A DNA stretch of 64,000 bases from Fictibacillus phosphorivorans (GCF_023715845.1 NZ_JAMBOR010000002.1:62001-126000), one strand, 5' to 3'. Shown: positions 17,338 to 27,401, counted from the first letter of the stretch. Notes: generated from the sequence alone by a model not told the origin. Translations and numbers: made by a program.

Positions 17338-18579
17338 TTATTGCAATCCTTTTGGAAGTTCTCCTGATGGACTGACTAGTGATGCTGAACAACCTTCATT
17401 AAATATAGAATGAATCAGCTTGTTTACATCTTCTTTTGAAACTTGATCGATAGATTCAACCATATCATCTAAAGTACGATGATAGCCTAAGATTAATTCA
17501 TGCTTACCATTTCTGCTCATGCGGCTGTTTGTGCTCTCTAGGCTAAGCATCAAGTTCCCTTTTATTTGCTCTTTGGAATTTTTTAATTCTTTGTCTGTGA
17601 TTCCGTTTTCGTTTAAATCCTCCAAGATATTCGTAATGGTATCATACAACTCATCGAGCTGATTAGGTGCAGTTCCGCCATAGATCGTAAAGATTCCGTT
17701 ATCCTGAAACGCCGAATGATAGGAAAAGACAGAGTAAGCAAGTCCTTTTTGTTCTCTTACTTCCTGAAAAAGACGGCTAGACATGCTAGAGCCAAAAATA
17801 TTATTAAGGATGATCAAGCTATAGCTTCGTTTGTCCTTCAGAGAAAGACCCGGAAAACCTAAACATAGATGAGCTTGTTCTGTTTCTTTCTTACGTGCCA
17901 ATTTTTCCGGATGGAATACCGGAGAATTTGTTTCTGCTTTCGTTATAGAACTTGGCTTGTAGCCTCCGAAATACTTTTCTACTTCTTGAGTAAAGGATTC
18001 ATCAATATTTCCAGCTATTGAAATAACAACTTCTTCAGGAACATAATGTGTATTCATATAATCACGCAGTGTGTTCCCGTTAAATGTATGAAGGGTTTCC
18101 TCTGTACCTAAGATCGGAAAACCGAGTTCATGATTTTGAAAGCTTGCTCGGCTAAGCATGTCATGAACGATATCATCAGGTGTATCTTCATACATTTTTA
18201 TCTCTTCTAGTACAACATTTTTTTCTTTTAATAATTCACCTTCATCAAATGTTGAGTTAAAGAACATGTCAGCTAATACTTCCAATGCATATGGAGCATG
18301 TGTATCAAGAACTTTTGCATAATAACATGTGTATTCTTTCGAAGTAAAAGCATTTACTTGACCACCGATGCTGTCAAACGATTCCGCTATCTCTCTTGCC
18401 GTTCTTGTTTTTGTACCTTTGAAAAACATGTGCTCCAAAAAGTGAGAGATACCGTTATTTTTTGTGTTTTCAAACCTGGATCCTGTTCCAATCCATACCC
18501 CTATCGCTACCGAGCGTACAGTAGGAATGTTCTCCAAAACGACGCGAACGCCGTTAGAACATATATGTTTTTTAATCAA
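17338..18579 (-). CDS. mlpA: M16-family zinc peptidase MlpA (YmxG)
   Basis: 413-residue processing-peptidase-like metalloprotease. The inverted zinc motif HFLEH is at 46-50, with the distal Glu region EEIKMYEDTPDD following, and the C-terminal half contains the typical R/Y region (SSRLFQEVREQKGLAYSV). The start is TTG, 8 bases after a GGGGG site, giving the conserved MIKKHICSNGVRVVLENIP N-terminus. Intact catalytic residues contrast with the YmfF-like relative at the left window edge. The position between ylxY and the dpa genes is conserved. Confidence 0.92.
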   Translation of the reverse strand: MIKKHICSNGVRVVLENIPTVRSVAIGVWIGTGSRFENTKNNGISHFLEHMFFKGTKTRTAREIAESFDSIGGQVNAFTSKEYTCYYAKVLDTHAPYALEVLADMFFNSTFDEGELLKEKNVVLEEIKMYEDTPDDIVHDMLSRASFQNHELGFPILGTEETLHTFNGNTLRDYMNTHYVPEEVVISIAGNIDESFTQEVEKYFGGYKPSSITKAETNSPVFHPEKLARKKETEQAHLCLGFPGLSLKDKRSYSLIILNNIFGSSMSSRLFQEVREQKGLAYSVFSYHSAFQDNGIFTIYGGTAPNQLDELYDTITNILEDLNENGITDKELKNSKEQIKGNLMLSLESTNSRMSRNGKHELILGYHRTLDDMVESIDQVSKEDVNKLIHSIFNEGCSASLVSPSGELPKGLQ

Positions 18580-18658
18580 ACTTGTTTCCCCCTAGCTGTC
18601 AAATCTGCCACTACTAATCATAGGAACAATATACCATTATCATAACTCCTGCACAACT

Positions 18659-19633
18659 TTACTTGATTGGTTTTGGAAGTAATCGCTTCTCATCCATGAG
18701 CTCTGTTACAGTACCAATACTGAGCCCCTTGGCTTTGATACCTTTTATGAGTTTATCTAAACCCGAGGCTGTTGACGCTGTTGGGTGCATAAGGACCATG
18801 GCTCCCGGATGTACCTTATTCAGAACTCTTTCTACCATCTCATCCGGATTTGGATTTCTCCAGTCTACGGTATCGACAGACCAAAGTATGGTTTTCATAT
18901 TAAGATCATCCGCGATCTTTACGACATCAGTACGGTAGCTTCCACTTGGCGGTGCAAACCATTTTGGCTTTTTATCCAGTGTGGCATGAATCACTTCATT
19001 GGTTTGTTTCAATTCTTCGGTAATCCTCGTATTCGTCATTTTCTTCAAATCTGGATGGGAATATGCATGGTTACCGATTTCATGATCCTCTTCCGCAATC
19101 ATTTTTGCTAAAGAAGGATTCTTTTTTACCCATGAACCATCTAAAAAGAAAGTGGAACGAACATTATTCTTTTTCATCGTTTGCAAGATTCCGGGCAGAT
19201 GTTCATTACCCCAAGCAACATTTACAAGAAGGGTTACCATAGGTTTTTCAGGATTACCTCGATAGATGGGAGATGCAGGCAAATCATCTAAATGAACAGT
19301 CGGCTCGATCTGTTTGACTACTAATTTTTTTTCATCGAATTTATCTATTTTTTTCATTGCCTTAAATGATTCTTCCATATCTACAACTAGTCCATTATAG
19401 CCGGGAGTGGCTTTCCAAACAGGATCAATCTGCGCATTTTGAGGCGGTTTATTCAATTGTTTCGCTTTCTCTTTTATCTGTGCATAGATTGAGTTTGATT
19501 TCATTTGTGAAACGGCTGTACTCTGCGCCTTAATACTTTCGATATATGTGCTTGTAAATGGGTTATGCACCGAAATAACAGTTGCCGTGATGATTAAGAT
19601 GATGACGGACCAGTGAAGAATTGATTTTTTCAC
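18659..19633 (-). CDS. ylxY: YlxY: NodB-type polysaccharide deacetylase homologue
   Basis: 324 residues with an N-terminal membrane anchor or signal (about 8-27) and a NodB domain from about 125 to 315. The second metal motif HAYSHPD and FAPPSGSYR are present, as is LWSVDTVDW. The first motif, normally TFDDG, reads VNVAWGNE, so the catalytic/metal Asp pair is missing; enzymatic activity is therefore doubtful. The orthologue in B. subtilis lies between pnpA and mlpA, as here. It probably acts outside the membrane on or near cell-wall glycan, possibly in sporulation. Confidence 0.88.
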   Translation of the reverse strand: MKKSILHWSVIILIITATVISVHNPFTSTYIESIKAQSTAVSQMKSNSIYAQIKEKAKQLNKPPQNAQIDPVWKATPGYNGLVVDMEESFKAMKKIDKFDEKKLVVKQIEPTVHLDDLPASPIYRGNPEKPMVTLLVNVAWGNEHLPGILQTMKKNNVRSTFFLDGSWVKKNPSLAKMIAEEDHEIGNHAYSHPDLKKMTNTRITEELKQTNEVIHATLDKKPKWFAPPSGSYRTDVVKIADDLNMKTILWSVDTVDWRNPNPDEMVERVLNKVHPGAMVLMHPTASTASGLDKLIKGIKAKGLSIGTVTELMDEKRLLPKPIK

Positions 19634-19660
19634 ATTACTCCCCTCCCTGTAACCAAGTTA

Positions 19661-19675
19661 TGTACAACCTGTACA
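19661..19675. promoter_or_regulatory. short dyad upstream of ylxY
   Basis: TGTAC-N5-GTACA (19661-19675) sits 28 bases before the ylxY start. On the minus strand it also reads as two direct TTGTACA copies. It may be an operator; no binding protein is known to me. Confidence 0.3.
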
Positions 19676-19710
19676 AGTTAGAACGTGATTGGAATAATAT
19701 GACCGCATTG

Positions 19711-19743
19711 AAAAAAGCCAGCTCTTGTTAAAGGCTGGCTTTT
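19711..19743 (-). terminator. intrinsic terminator after pnpA
   Basis: AAAGCCAGC (19714-19722) pairs with GCTGGCTTT (19734-19742), with an 11-base loop and a T run on the minus strand. It lies 13 bases past the pnpA stop. Confidence 0.88.
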
Positions 19744-19755
19744 ACAGAAATAAAA

Positions 19756-21870
19756 TTAAACATTCTGCTGCTGTTCTTTTTTTGCTTTTTCTTCTTTCAG
19801 TACTACCTTGCGTGATAAGTTTACTCGTCCCTGGTTATCGATCTCCATAACTTTTACAAGGATTTCGTCACCCAGTTTAACCACGTCTTCTACTTTACCT
19901 ACACGTTCTTCTGCCAGCTCGGAAATATGAACCAATCCATCTTTGCCGCTGAACAATTCAACGAAAGCTCCGAATTTTTCAATCCGTTTTACTTTCCCCA
20001 TATAGTATTCGCCAACTTGAACTTCTCTTACGATATCTTCAATAAGCTTTTTCGCTTTATTGTTCATCGGCTCATCTGTAGAAGCAATAAAGATCGTACC
20101 GTCTTGTTCGATGTCGATCTTAACGCCTGTTTCTTCAATGATTTTATTAATGATTTTCCCGCTTGGCCCGATTACATCCCGGATTTTGTCAGGGTTAATC
20201 TTCATTGTTAAGATCTTAGGCGCATATTGTGATAAATGTGTGCGAGACTCAGAAAGCGTAGAAAGCATAGATTCTAAGATGATCATACGGCCTTCTTTTG
20301 CTTGTGTAAGTGCTTCTTGAAGAATCTCACGGTTAATACCTGAAATTTTAATATCCATTTGCAGAGCAGTGATACCGTTTGGTGTACCTGCTACTTTAAA
20401 GTCCATGTCTCCTAGGTGATCTTCCATACCTTGAATATCTGTTAGAACAGTAACATCTTCACCATCTGAAATCAGACCCATCGCAATACCTGCAACTGGT
20501 GACTTGATTGGTACACCAGCATCCATTAGTGCCAAAGTACTTGCACAAATGCTTGCTTGAGAAGTAGAGCCGTTAGATTCAAGTACTTCAGAAACTAATC
20601 GAATCGTGTACGGGAATTCTTCTTCATTAGGAATTACTTGTTCTAAAGCACGTTCACCCAGTGCACCATGACCGATTTCACGTCTTCCTGGTCCACGCAT
20701 AAAGCCCGTTTCACCAACACTGAATGGAGGGAAATTATATTGATGCATAAAACGCTTAGATTCTTCTACACCTAGTCCGTCTAGAACCTGCACATCACCT
20801 AAAGCACCTAATGTACAAATGCTTAATGCTTGTGTCTGTCCTCGCGTAAACAGACCAGAACCATGTGTTCTAGCTAAAACTCCTACACTAGAAGAAAGCT
20901 TGCGAATTTCATCCGTTTTTCTTCCATCCGGACGAATTTTCTCTTTCAAGATTAAGCGTCTCACTTCTTCTTTAATAAGCTTATGTAGAATCTCTTTAGC
21001 TTCATTAGCTTTTTCTTCATCTTCTTCATAACGCGTCGCAAGATTTGCACCAATTGCATCAAGTGCTTCTTGACGTGCATGTTTTTCGATAACTTTTACA
21101 GCTTCTTTTACATCATTGCCGACAAAATCGCGAACCTCTTGTTCAAGATCTTTATCCAGTTCATGAAGAACAACTTCCATTTTTTCCTTTCCGATTTCAG
21201 AAACAATTTCTTCTTGGAATGCAATTAATTTTTTGATCTCTTCATGTCCGAACATGATCGCTTCAAGCATTGTTTCCTCAGAAACTTCTTCTGCTCCAGC
21301 TTCAACCATGTTAATCGCGTGTTTGGTCCCTGCTACGATAAGTTGAATATCACTTTTCTCGTTCTGTTCAACAGTCGGGTTGATTACAAATTCTCCATCA
21401 ACTCGTCCAACAGTAACCCCTGCGATTGGTCCTTCAAAAGGAATATCGGAAATAGACAATGCAAGAGATGATCCGATCATTGCTGCCATTTCAGAAGAAC
21501 AATTTTGATCAACACTCATTACGGTGCTGACAACTTGTACTTCGTTACGGAAACCTTCGGCGAACAAAGGACGAATCGGTCGGTCGATTAAGCGGCTTGC
21601 CAAAACAGCTTTTTCACTCGGACGGCCTTCACGTTTAATAAATCCTCCAGGGATCTTACCAACTGCATATAAACGTTCTTCATAGTTTACTGTCAAAGGG
21701 AAAAAACTTAAATTTTTAGGCTGCTTTGAAGCAACAGCAGTTGAAAGTACTGCAGTATCACCATATCTGACCATAACAGCACCATTTGCTTGTTTTGCTA
21801 ATTCTCCAATTTCGAACGTAAGCGTTCTGCCCGCCCAGTCCATGGTAAAAGTTCGTTTTTGTTGATCCAT
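19756..21870 (-). CDS. pnpA: Polyribonucleotide nucleotidyltransferase (PNPase)
   Basis: 3'-5' phosphorolytic exoribonuclease, a main RNA-decay enzyme and degradosome-like component. 704 residues from the ATG at 21870 (B. subtilis 705). It has two RNase PH domains ([20 protein letters not shown] in the first; [11 protein letters not shown] and [12 protein letters not shown] in the second), then a KH domain ([20 protein letters not shown], about 560) and a C-terminal S1 domain ([15 protein letters not shown]). The frame is open to 21894, but the eight extra residues are not family-like and GAGAGGAG stands upstream of 21870. The C-terminus ends in a lysine/glutamine-rich tail. Confidence 0.95.
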   Translation of the reverse strand: MDQQKRTFTMDWAGRTLTFEIGELAKQANGAVMVRYGDTAVLSTAVASKQPKNLSFFPLTVNYEERLYAVGKIPGGFIKREGRPSEKAVLASRLIDRPIRPLFAEGFRNEVQVVSTVMSVDQNCSSEMAAMIGSSLALSISDIPFEGPIAGVTVGRVDGEFVINPTVEQNEKSDIQLIVAGTKHAINMVEAGAEEVSEETMLEAIMFGHEEIKKLIAFQEEIVSEIGKEKMEVVLHELDKDLEQEVRDFVGNDVKEAVKVIEKHARQEALDAIGANLATRYEEDEEKANEAKEILHKLIKEEVRRLILKEKIRPDGRKTDEIRKLSSSVGVLARTHGSGLFTRGQTQALSICTLGALGDVQVLDGLGVEESKRFMHQYNFPPFSVGETGFMRGPGRREIGHGALGERALEQVIPNEEEFPYTIRLVSEVLESNGSTSQASICASTLALMDAGVPIKSPVAGIAMGLISDGEDVTVLTDIQGMEDHLGDMDFKVAGTPNGITALQMDIKISGINREILQEALTQAKEGRMIILESMLSTLSESRTHLSQYAPKILTMKINPDKIRDVIGPSGKIINKIIEETGVKIDIEQDGTIFIASTDEPMNNKAKKLIEDIVREVQVGEYYMGKVKRIEKFGAFVELFSGKDGLVHISELAEERVGKVEDVVKLGDEILVKVMEIDNQGRVNLSRKVVLKEEKAKKEQQQNV

Positions 21871-22022
21871 TATACTTGGTACTCCTCTCAACACTTAAAA
21901 AATCCTAGTATTTTATGGTTCTATTATATCCTAACGTAGTCCTTCCTAAAAAGAAAAACTTAAAGAATTTAGTAACCGTTATAAAATATTCCTGGTGCGT
22001 CTATTTTCGTATTGCTTGCAAT

Positions 22023-22050
22023 AAAAAAAGCGGGATTAAATCCCGCTTTT
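22023..22050 (-). terminator. intrinsic terminator after rpsO
   Basis: AAAAGCGGGA (22026-22035) pairs with TCCCGCTTTT (22041-22050) around a 5-base loop, and a T run follows on the minus strand just beyond the rpsO stop. Confidence 0.9.
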
Positions 22051-22056
22051 GTTGGA

Positions 22057-22326
22057 TTAACGACGTAATCCTAGTCTTCCGATCAATTCGCGGTAACGCG
22101 TGATGTCCTTGTTACGTAGGTACGTTAACAAGTTACGGCGCTTACCAACCATTTTTAATAGACCACGACGTGAGTGGTGATCTTTCTTGTGTGTACGCAA
22201 GTGATCATTCAACTCATTAATTTGTTCTGTAAGGATAGCGATTTGAACTTCTGGAGATCCAGTGTCCGTATCATGTACCTTATACTCGTTGATTAGTTCG
22301 TTTTTACGCTCTTGAGTAATAGCCAT
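22057..22326 (-). CDS. rpsO: 30S ribosomal protein S15
   Basis: 89 residues, the standard length, starting [19 protein letters not shown]. It binds 16S rRNA early in 30S assembly, and the conserved [19 protein letters not shown] region is the rRNA-binding part. ATG-22326 has AGGAGGTG upstream; the open frame to 22425 continues through the untranslated leader and is not used. It sits between ribF and pnpA, with its own promoter and terminator. Confidence 0.97.
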   Translation of the reverse strand: MAITQERKNELINEYKVHDTDTGSPEVQIAILTEQINELNDHLRTHKKDHHSRRGLLKMVGKRRNLLTYLRNKDITRYRELIGRLGLRR

Positions 22327-22430
22327 CCTTTTCACCTCCTTAATATTAGAAACACCTATTACCGAGCAAGCGTCGGTGACTCGACTTGCCAAGCAATGGT
22401 TATTTTGCACATTAAAAATGTACATGTATT
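22327..22430 (-). promoter_or_regulatory. rpsO leader, candidate S15 autoregulatory RNA
   Basis: A roughly 100-base leader between the rpsO promoter and ATG. It can form the hairpin ACCGA-N7-TCGGT and an adjacent CTTGGCAAG stem. S15 represses its own mRNA in several bacteria through leader structures, including distinct ones in Gram-positives. The assignment here is inferred from position and pairing only. Confidence 0.35.
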
Positions 22431-22459
22431 AGCATAGCTTGTTTAAGAGATAAATGCAA
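22431..22459 (-). promoter_or_regulatory. candidate SigA promoter for rpsO
   Basis: On the minus strand TTGCAT (22454-22459) and TATGCT (22431-22436) are 17 bases apart, just past the end of ribF. Both hexamers are moderate matches. Confidence 0.45.
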
Positions 22460-22465
22460 GTTTTT

Positions 22466-23407
22466 TTAACACATTGACTGGATGATGGATAAGGTCTCAT
22501 TCTTATCTGTTTTTAGCTGTTCAATTAATTCTTCGATTGAACTAAACTTCTTCTCATCCCTGATCCTTTTTAGCCAAGTAACACTTATAGTTTTCCCATA
22601 AATCTCTTTGTGGAAATTAAAAAGGTGAACTTCCAAAGACGGCCTTTTTTGGTCATCCTTAAAAGTCGGTTTGTATCCTACATTAGCCATGGCAAAATAC
22701 TTTTCACCATCAATACCAACTTCAACAGCGTATACTCCCACTTTTGGAAGGGTATAGACATCCGTTTCTAGATTGGCTGTAGGAAAGCCGATGGTACGGC
22801 CACGTTTATCACCGTGTACGACTGTCCCGTTAAGTTTATATCTTCTGCCCAGGTAATGAACGATGTTCTCGACATGCCCCTCTCGAAGGCATTGGCGAAT
22901 GAGGGTAGAACTAATTTTTTGACCGTTTTCTTCGATCTTCTCGATTACCGTTTGGCCGAAATTACCTTCAGCTTCATGAACCAAGGTCTCTACGTTCCCT
23001 TTTCCATATTGGCCATATGTAAAGTCGAAACCAGTCACTACATGCTTTGCGTTCAAACCGATAATATATTGATCAACAAATTGCTTTGTTGAAAGTGAAG
23101 CAAAATCAGCATCAAATTTTACAAGATAAAAGCGTTTGACACCCATGCTTTCTAAAATCTTTTTCTTTTCCTCAAGCGGAGTAATATACGTCCACGTTTC
23201 ATCGGCTTTACCTAATATAACTGACGGATGCGGATGAAAGCTCATAACTGCAGGGATGGCTCCGTTTTTTTCTGCAAGTTCAACAGCAGTGCGGATCACA
23301 CGCTGATGGCCGATATGAATACCGTCAAAATACCCTAATGCTAAGATAACTGGCGGGGTATTTTCTTTTTCATAATGATGAGGATGATTAATGACGATCG
23401 TTTCCAA
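22466..23407 (-). CDS. ribF: Bifunctional riboflavin kinase / FAD synthetase
   Basis: 313 residues. The N-terminal nucleotidyltransferase domain (FMN adenylylation) has LGYFDGIHIGHQRVI (about 24-38) and STLIRQCLREG. The C-terminal flavokinase domain has GRTIGFPTANLE (about 203-214) and a later VHLFNF. It converts riboflavin to FMN and then FAD in the cytoplasm. In B. subtilis the gene is called ribC. It follows truB by 24 bases and precedes rpsO. No terminator is visible at its 3' end, so transcripts may read into rpsO. Confidence 0.95.
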   Translation of the reverse strand: METIVINHPHHYEKENTPPVILALGYFDGIHIGHQRVIRTAVELAEKNGAIPAVMSFHPHPSVILGKADETWTYITPLEEKKKILESMGVKRFYLVKFDADFASLSTKQFVDQYIIGLNAKHVVTGFDFTYGQYGKGNVETLVHEAEGNFGQTVIEKIEENGQKISSTLIRQCLREGHVENIVHYLGRRYKLNGTVVHGDKRGRTIGFPTANLETDVYTLPKVGVYAVEVGIDGEKYFAMANVGYKPTFKDDQKRPSLEVHLFNFHKEIYGKTISVTWLKRIRDEKKFSSIEELIEQLKTDKNETLSIIQSMC

Positions 23408-23431
23408 AAACTCACCTACTAACCTGTTTCG

Positions 23432-24343
23432 TTATTCAATGGCTAACACTTTTGCTGGTTTTATCAAACCAGGTTTAGAAGGATGCAACTGATAGATGGC
23501 TAGACATTTTCCTTCTTCATTATATACACCAAACGGACTTTGTTCCAACTCTTTTGGTTTTGGCAGCACTGATCCATTTCTAACTTGAGCCTCAGTTGCT
23601 TCATCGACCGTCCATTTTGGAAAATGCGCGATTCCTTTCTCAAGGGGAAATAAGAAATTTTCCAAAGCTGACTCTGTGTTTTCTAGCTCTTCGAATGTAA
23701 CACAGTCCCTTAGGGAAAAAGGACCTGAAGCCGTTCTGATCAGAGAAGACATATGAGCTGGATAACCTAACTTCTCACCAATCGTGACAGCGAGAGTACG
23801 TACGTATGTGCCTTTTGAACATTTAACTCTAAACGAAAATACAGGATTTTCTTTTTGTAAAACTTTTTCCTCGTTTAACAGTTCAAGTTCATAGATTGTT
23901 ACTTTTCGTTTTGGCCTCTCAACTTGAAGTCCCTGTCTTGCGTATTCATATAGTTTTTTACCGTTGACTTTAACTGCAGAATACATAGGAGGAATTTGTT
24001 CGATCTCGCCTGTGAGAGACTGCAGGATTTCTCTTATTTTACTAACGTCTATATCTTCATCAACTTGTTTTTCCATGACTTTTTCGCCATGGGCGTCTTC
24101 TGTCTCTGTAGAGAAGCCCAGTGTAACCTCTCCTATGTATTCCTTGCCATAGTCAGACATATATTCGGCAATTTTTGTTGCTCTGCCAATACAGATAGGC
24201 AGCACTCCTGTAACTTCCGGGTCCAGCGTTCCTGTATGTCCTACCTTTTTGGTTGAAAAGATCCTGCGTATTTTTCCGACGCAGTCATGTGATGTCATTC
24301 CGGCAGGTTTTTTAAGTGCTAAAATGCCTTGCCTAACAGTCAT
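23432..24343 (-). CDS. truB: tRNA pseudouridine(55) synthase
   Basis: Makes pseudouridine 55 in the T-loop of tRNAs. 303 residues from ATG-24343. The catalytic Asp is in GHTGTLDPEVTG (about 41), preceded by KKPAGMTSHD; later motifs include IPPMYSAVKVNGKKLYEYAR and CSKGTYVRTLA. An ATG two codons earlier (24349) is only one base from the AGGAG site, whereas 24343 has seven bases of spacing. It lies after rbfA, separated from it by a terminator-like hairpin, and just before ribF. Confidence 0.95.
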   Translation of the reverse strand: MTVRQGILALKKPAGMTSHDCVGKIRRIFSTKKVGHTGTLDPEVTGVLPICIGRATKIAEYMSDYGKEYIGEVTLGFSTETEDAHGEKVMEKQVDEDIDVSKIREILQSLTGEIEQIPPMYSAVKVNGKKLYEYARQGLQVERPKRKVTIYELELLNEEKVLQKENPVFSFRVKCSKGTYVRTLAVTIGEKLGYPAHMSSLIRTASGPFSLRDCVTFEELENTESALENFLFPLEKGIAHFPKWTVDEATEAQVRNGSVLPKPKELEQSPFGVYNEEGKCLAIYQLHPSKPGLIKPAKVLAIE

Positions 24344-24376
24344 ATCCATTCTCCTTTAACATATCTGCATTTAAGC

Positions 24377-24416
24377 AAAAAATGGATAGACAATTTATGT
24401 AATTGCCTATCCATTT
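24377..24416 (-). terminator. terminator-like hairpin between rbfA and truB
   Basis: AAATGGATAG (24380-24389) pairs with CTATCCATTT (24407-24416). The stem extends inward by CAATT/AATTG after one mismatch, and a run of six T follows on the minus strand. It looks like an intrinsic terminator or attenuator inside the nusA-infB-rbfA-truB operon. Confidence 0.65.
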
Positions 24417-24420
24417 GCTA

Positions 24421-24804
24421 TTATGGTTTCGGATGATCTTCGTTTTCTTCGCTGTCTTCGTCTTCACGCTTGATCTCAGTTAGAAGACTTTCGATCTTGC
24501 TTCCATAGTTTAAGGATTCATCAAATTTAAAGAAGATATCCGGAGTTTTTCGCATGCGAATACGTTTTCCAATCTCAGTTCTGATAAAACCAGTAGCTTT
24601 AGCAAGACTGCGCAAAGTCTGTTCTTTTTGTTCACTGTCGCCAAAAACAGATACGTAAACAGTCGCTTGCTGCAAGTCACCAGTTACATCAACCGCCGTA
24701 ACAGTTACAAAACCAACGCGGGGATCTTTAAGTTTTCGGCCAATAATATCAGTCAGCTCTTTTTTCATCTGTTCCCCAACACGGTTGGAACGGATTGTGC
24801 CCAT
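24421..24804 (-). CDS. rbfA: Ribosome-binding factor A
   Basis: 127-residue KH-like protein that aids 30S maturation and 16S 5' end processing. The family core is present: [14 protein letters not shown] near the start, [19 protein letters not shown] (about 28-46) and [15 protein letters not shown]. The C-terminus is acidic ([14 protein letters not shown]). It follows ylxP and infB in the conserved order. Confidence 0.95.
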   Translation of the reverse strand: MGTIRSNRVGEQMKKELTDIIGRKLKDPRVGFVTVTAVDVTGDLQQATVYVSVFGDSEQKEQTLRSLAKATGFIRTEIGKRIRMRKTPDIFFKFDESLNYGSKIESLLTEIKREDEDSEENEDHPKP

Positions 24805-24834
24805 ATTTATACACCCCGTTTCTTGCCACTTGCC

Positions 24835-25113
24835 TTATAGCCACTCCACTTTAGAATTGGTTACTTCCAATTCAGTAATAGATGTAATCATTGCAAGTGC
24901 TCTTTGCAATTCTTTTTCTGCTATTATTTTGTCCGAAGAAACGGTTACCATACTTATCTCAGCACGTTGCCATAAATCCTGAAATCCAGTTTCAGATACA
25001 GCAAGATTAAAGCGTTGCCGAAGTCTGTTAACCGTTTTTTGAACAACTGAACGCTTATCTTTTAACGACTGTGCTTCATATATAAAAAACTCAACCGTTA
25101 ATAATCCAATCAT
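24835..25113 (-). CDS. ylxP: YlxP family protein (DUF503)
   Basis: 92 residues with the DUF503 signature [20 protein letters not shown] followed by [19 protein letters not shown]. It is a small ferredoxin-like-fold protein of unestablished function, found between infB and rbfA in Firmicutes, which suggests a part in ribosome assembly or translation. Its start overlaps the infB stop by 4 bases. Confidence 0.92.
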   Translation of the reverse strand: MIGLLTVEFFIYEAQSLKDKRSVVQKTVNRLRQRFNLAVSETGFQDLWQRAEISMVTVSSDKIIAEKELQRALAMITSITELEVTNSKVEWL

Positions 25114-27401
25114 TTTACTTTAATTTCTTCCATAATATAAGCTTCAATGATATCGCCTTCTTTGATGTCATTGAACTTTTCAAGAGTAATACCACATTCG
25201 TATCCAGCTGCTACTTCTTTTGCATCATCTTTGAAACGTTTAAGCGCATCAATTTTCCCTTCATAGATAACTACGCCATCACGAATTAAACGAACTGTAG
25301 AATCTCTCGTAATTTTACCTTCAGTCACATAACATCCGGCAATCGTACCAACTTTTGATACTTTAAAGGTAGTTCTTACTTCAACTTGACCGATAACTTT
25401 TTCTTCGAATTCAGGGTCGAGCATACCTTTCATCGCTGATTCAATCTCTTCAATCACATTGTAGATGATGCGGTGAAGACGAACATCAACCTTCTCTGCA
25501 TCAGCAGTACGTTTCGCACCTGCATCCGGACGAACGTTAAAACCAATTACGATTGCATTTGAAGCAGATGCTAGCATGATATCGTATTCGTTGATCGCTC
25601 CAACACCGGAGTGGATGATTTTAACTTTGACACCTTCAACATCGATCTTTTGAAGGGAGCTTGCAAGGGCTTCAACAGAACCTTGAACATCACCTTTAAT
25701 GATGACGTTGATATCTTTAATCTCACCTTCTTTAATCTGGTTAAAGAGGTCATCAAGATTAAGCTTAGAAGATTCTTTACGTTGAGCATCCTGTTGTTTC
25801 TTGAAACGTGCTTCCCCAACTTGGCGAGCTTTTTTCTCATCAGCGAATACCATGAACGGATCTCCGGCTTGCGGAACGTCATTTAATCCCGTAATTTCAA
25901 CAGGAGTAGATGGTCCGACAGACTTCACTCGGCGGCCAAGGTCATTTACCATCGCACGGACACGGCCATACGTGTGTCCTACAACGATAGGATCCCCAAC
26001 GTTTAAAGTACCTGATTGTACGAGAAGGGTTGCAACTGAACCGCGACCTTTGTCTAGTTGTGCTTCGATTACAGTCCCAAAAGCTGTTCGGTTAGGGTTA
26101 GCTTTTAATTCTTCAACTTCTGAAACAAGGTTGATCATTTCAAGAAGGTCATCGATTCCTTCACCTTTAATCGCTGAAACGTTAACAAAGATTGTATCTC
26201 CGCCCCATGCTTCAGAAACGAGACCATGTTCCGTAAGTTCCTGCATAACTCTGTCTGGGTTAGCAGCCTCTTTATCCATCTTGTTTACAGCAACGATAAT
26301 CGGTACACCAGCAGCTTTTGCGTGGTTGATCGCTTCTACTGTTTGCGGCATTACACCATCATCAGCAGCAACAACAAGAATCGTAATATCGGTTACTTGA
26401 GCACCCCGTGCACGCATCGTTGTAAATGCAGCATGCCCTGGAGTATCAAGGAACGTAATTTTCTTTCCGTTGTTTGTAATCTGGTATGCACCGATATGCT
26501 GTGTGATTCCACCAGCTTCTCCTGCAGTAACTTTCGTGTTACGAATAGCGTCAAGAAGCGTCGTTTTACCATGGTCAACGTGTCCCATAATCGTTACAAC
26601 TGGTGGACGTACTTCCATATCTTTTTCGTCATCAACGACTTGGTAGTTTTCGAATTCTGTTTCATCAACGATGATTTCTTCTTCCACTTCGACATCATAA
26701 TCAGCTGCGATTAGTTCAATTGCTTCTTTATCAAGCTCTTGATTGATTGTCGCCATGATGCCCAGACCCATTAATTTCTTAATGATCTCAGAAGTATCTT
26801 TATTTAATTTTTTCGCTAGTTCACCTACTTGAAGTGATTCTGTAAAAGTGATCTTGCTTGGCGTTTCAAGAACCTTCTTTTGAGCGGATTGCTGCTGGTT
26901 GCCTCCGCCTCTGTTTTGTTTATTTCTATTTTGATTCTTGTTGTTATTATTTCGGTTATTGTTGTTTCTGTTGTTATTTTGGTTACGGTTGTTGTTGTTT
27001 TTAGAATTGTTGTTCTTTGAAGCATTTTGGTTATTAGAATTACCAGGCTTTGAGCCTTGCGTTTGCGGACTTTTTGACTGTGATGAATTACGATTTTCTG
27101 TCTCTTTTTTTATTTTCATATTACTCTCTTTTTGAACTTCCTTTTTATTAGATTTGGTGTCGTTACCAGAGTTGTTTCTATTCTTATCTGTTTTAGGGAG
27201 TTGATTTTGTTTTTTTGGTTTTGCAGGCTGGTCATTTTGAGCTTTTGTACGATAAGCTTCATCGAGCTTTGTTAAAGCAGCCTGGTCGATCATAGACATA
27301 TGATTCGCCACATGAACATCCATTGTTTTTAGCTTCTCGATAATGTCTTTACTTTGAACATTTTTCTGTTTCGCATATTCGTATACGCGTATTTTACTCA
27401 T
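25110..27401 (-). CDS. infB: Translation initiation factor IF-2
   Basis: GTPase that places initiator tRNA on the 30S subunit. 763 residues. The N-terminal IF2N domain ([20 protein letters not shown]) is followed by a polar Asn/Lys/Gln/Arg-rich stretch (about 60-175), a second IF2N-like part (about 190-245), the G domain with GHVDHGKT (about 273-280), DTPGH and NKMD, then the EF-Tu-like and C1/C2 domains. The Asn-rich spacer at about 125-170 is nearly pure N/R/K/Q. It overlaps ylxP by 4 bases and follows rplGA by 15. Confidence 0.96.
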   Translation of the reverse strand: MSKIRVYEYAKQKNVQSKDIIEKLKTMDVHVANHMSMIDQAALTKLDEAYRTKAQNDQPAKPKKQNQLPKTDKNRNNSGNDTKSNKKEVQKESNMKIKKETENRNSSQSKSPQTQGSKPGNSNNQNASKNNNSKNNNNRNQNNNRNNNNRNNNNKNQNRNKQNRGGGNQQQSAQKKVLETPSKITFTESLQVGELAKKLNKDTSEIIKKLMGLGIMATINQELDKEAIELIAADYDVEVEEEIIVDETEFENYQVVDDEKDMEVRPPVVTIMGHVDHGKTTLLDAIRNTKVTAGEAGGITQHIGAYQITNNGKKITFLDTPGHAAFTTMRARGAQVTDITILVVAADDGVMPQTVEAINHAKAAGVPIIVAVNKMDKEAANPDRVMQELTEHGLVSEAWGGDTIFVNVSAIKGEGIDDLLEMINLVSEVEELKANPNRTAFGTVIEAQLDKGRGSVATLLVQSGTLNVGDPIVVGHTYGRVRAMVNDLGRRVKSVGPSTPVEITGLNDVPQAGDPFMVFADEKKARQVGEARFKKQQDAQRKESSKLNLDDLFNQIKEGEIKDINVIIKGDVQGSVEALASSLQKIDVEGVKVKIIHSGVGAINEYDIMLASASNAIVIGFNVRPDAGAKRTADAEKVDVRLHRIIYNVIEEIESAMKGMLDPEFEEKVIGQVEVRTTFKVSKVGTIAGCYVTEGKITRDSTVRLIRDGVVIYEGKIDALKRFKDDAKEVAAGYECGITLEKFNDIKEGDIIEAYIMEEIKVK

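Noticed and set aside
25801-26400. 199-codon plus-strand frame opposite infB
   Set aside because: Antisense to the conserved IF-2 G domain; rich in Ser, Thr and Arg as expected of a complement, with no recognisable family.
26938-27135. Hydrophobic Leu/Phe-rich plus-strand frame (65 codons)
   Set aside because: It is the complement of the Asn/Lys-rich tract of infB; the apparent membrane protein is an artefact of AAC/AAA codons read backwards.
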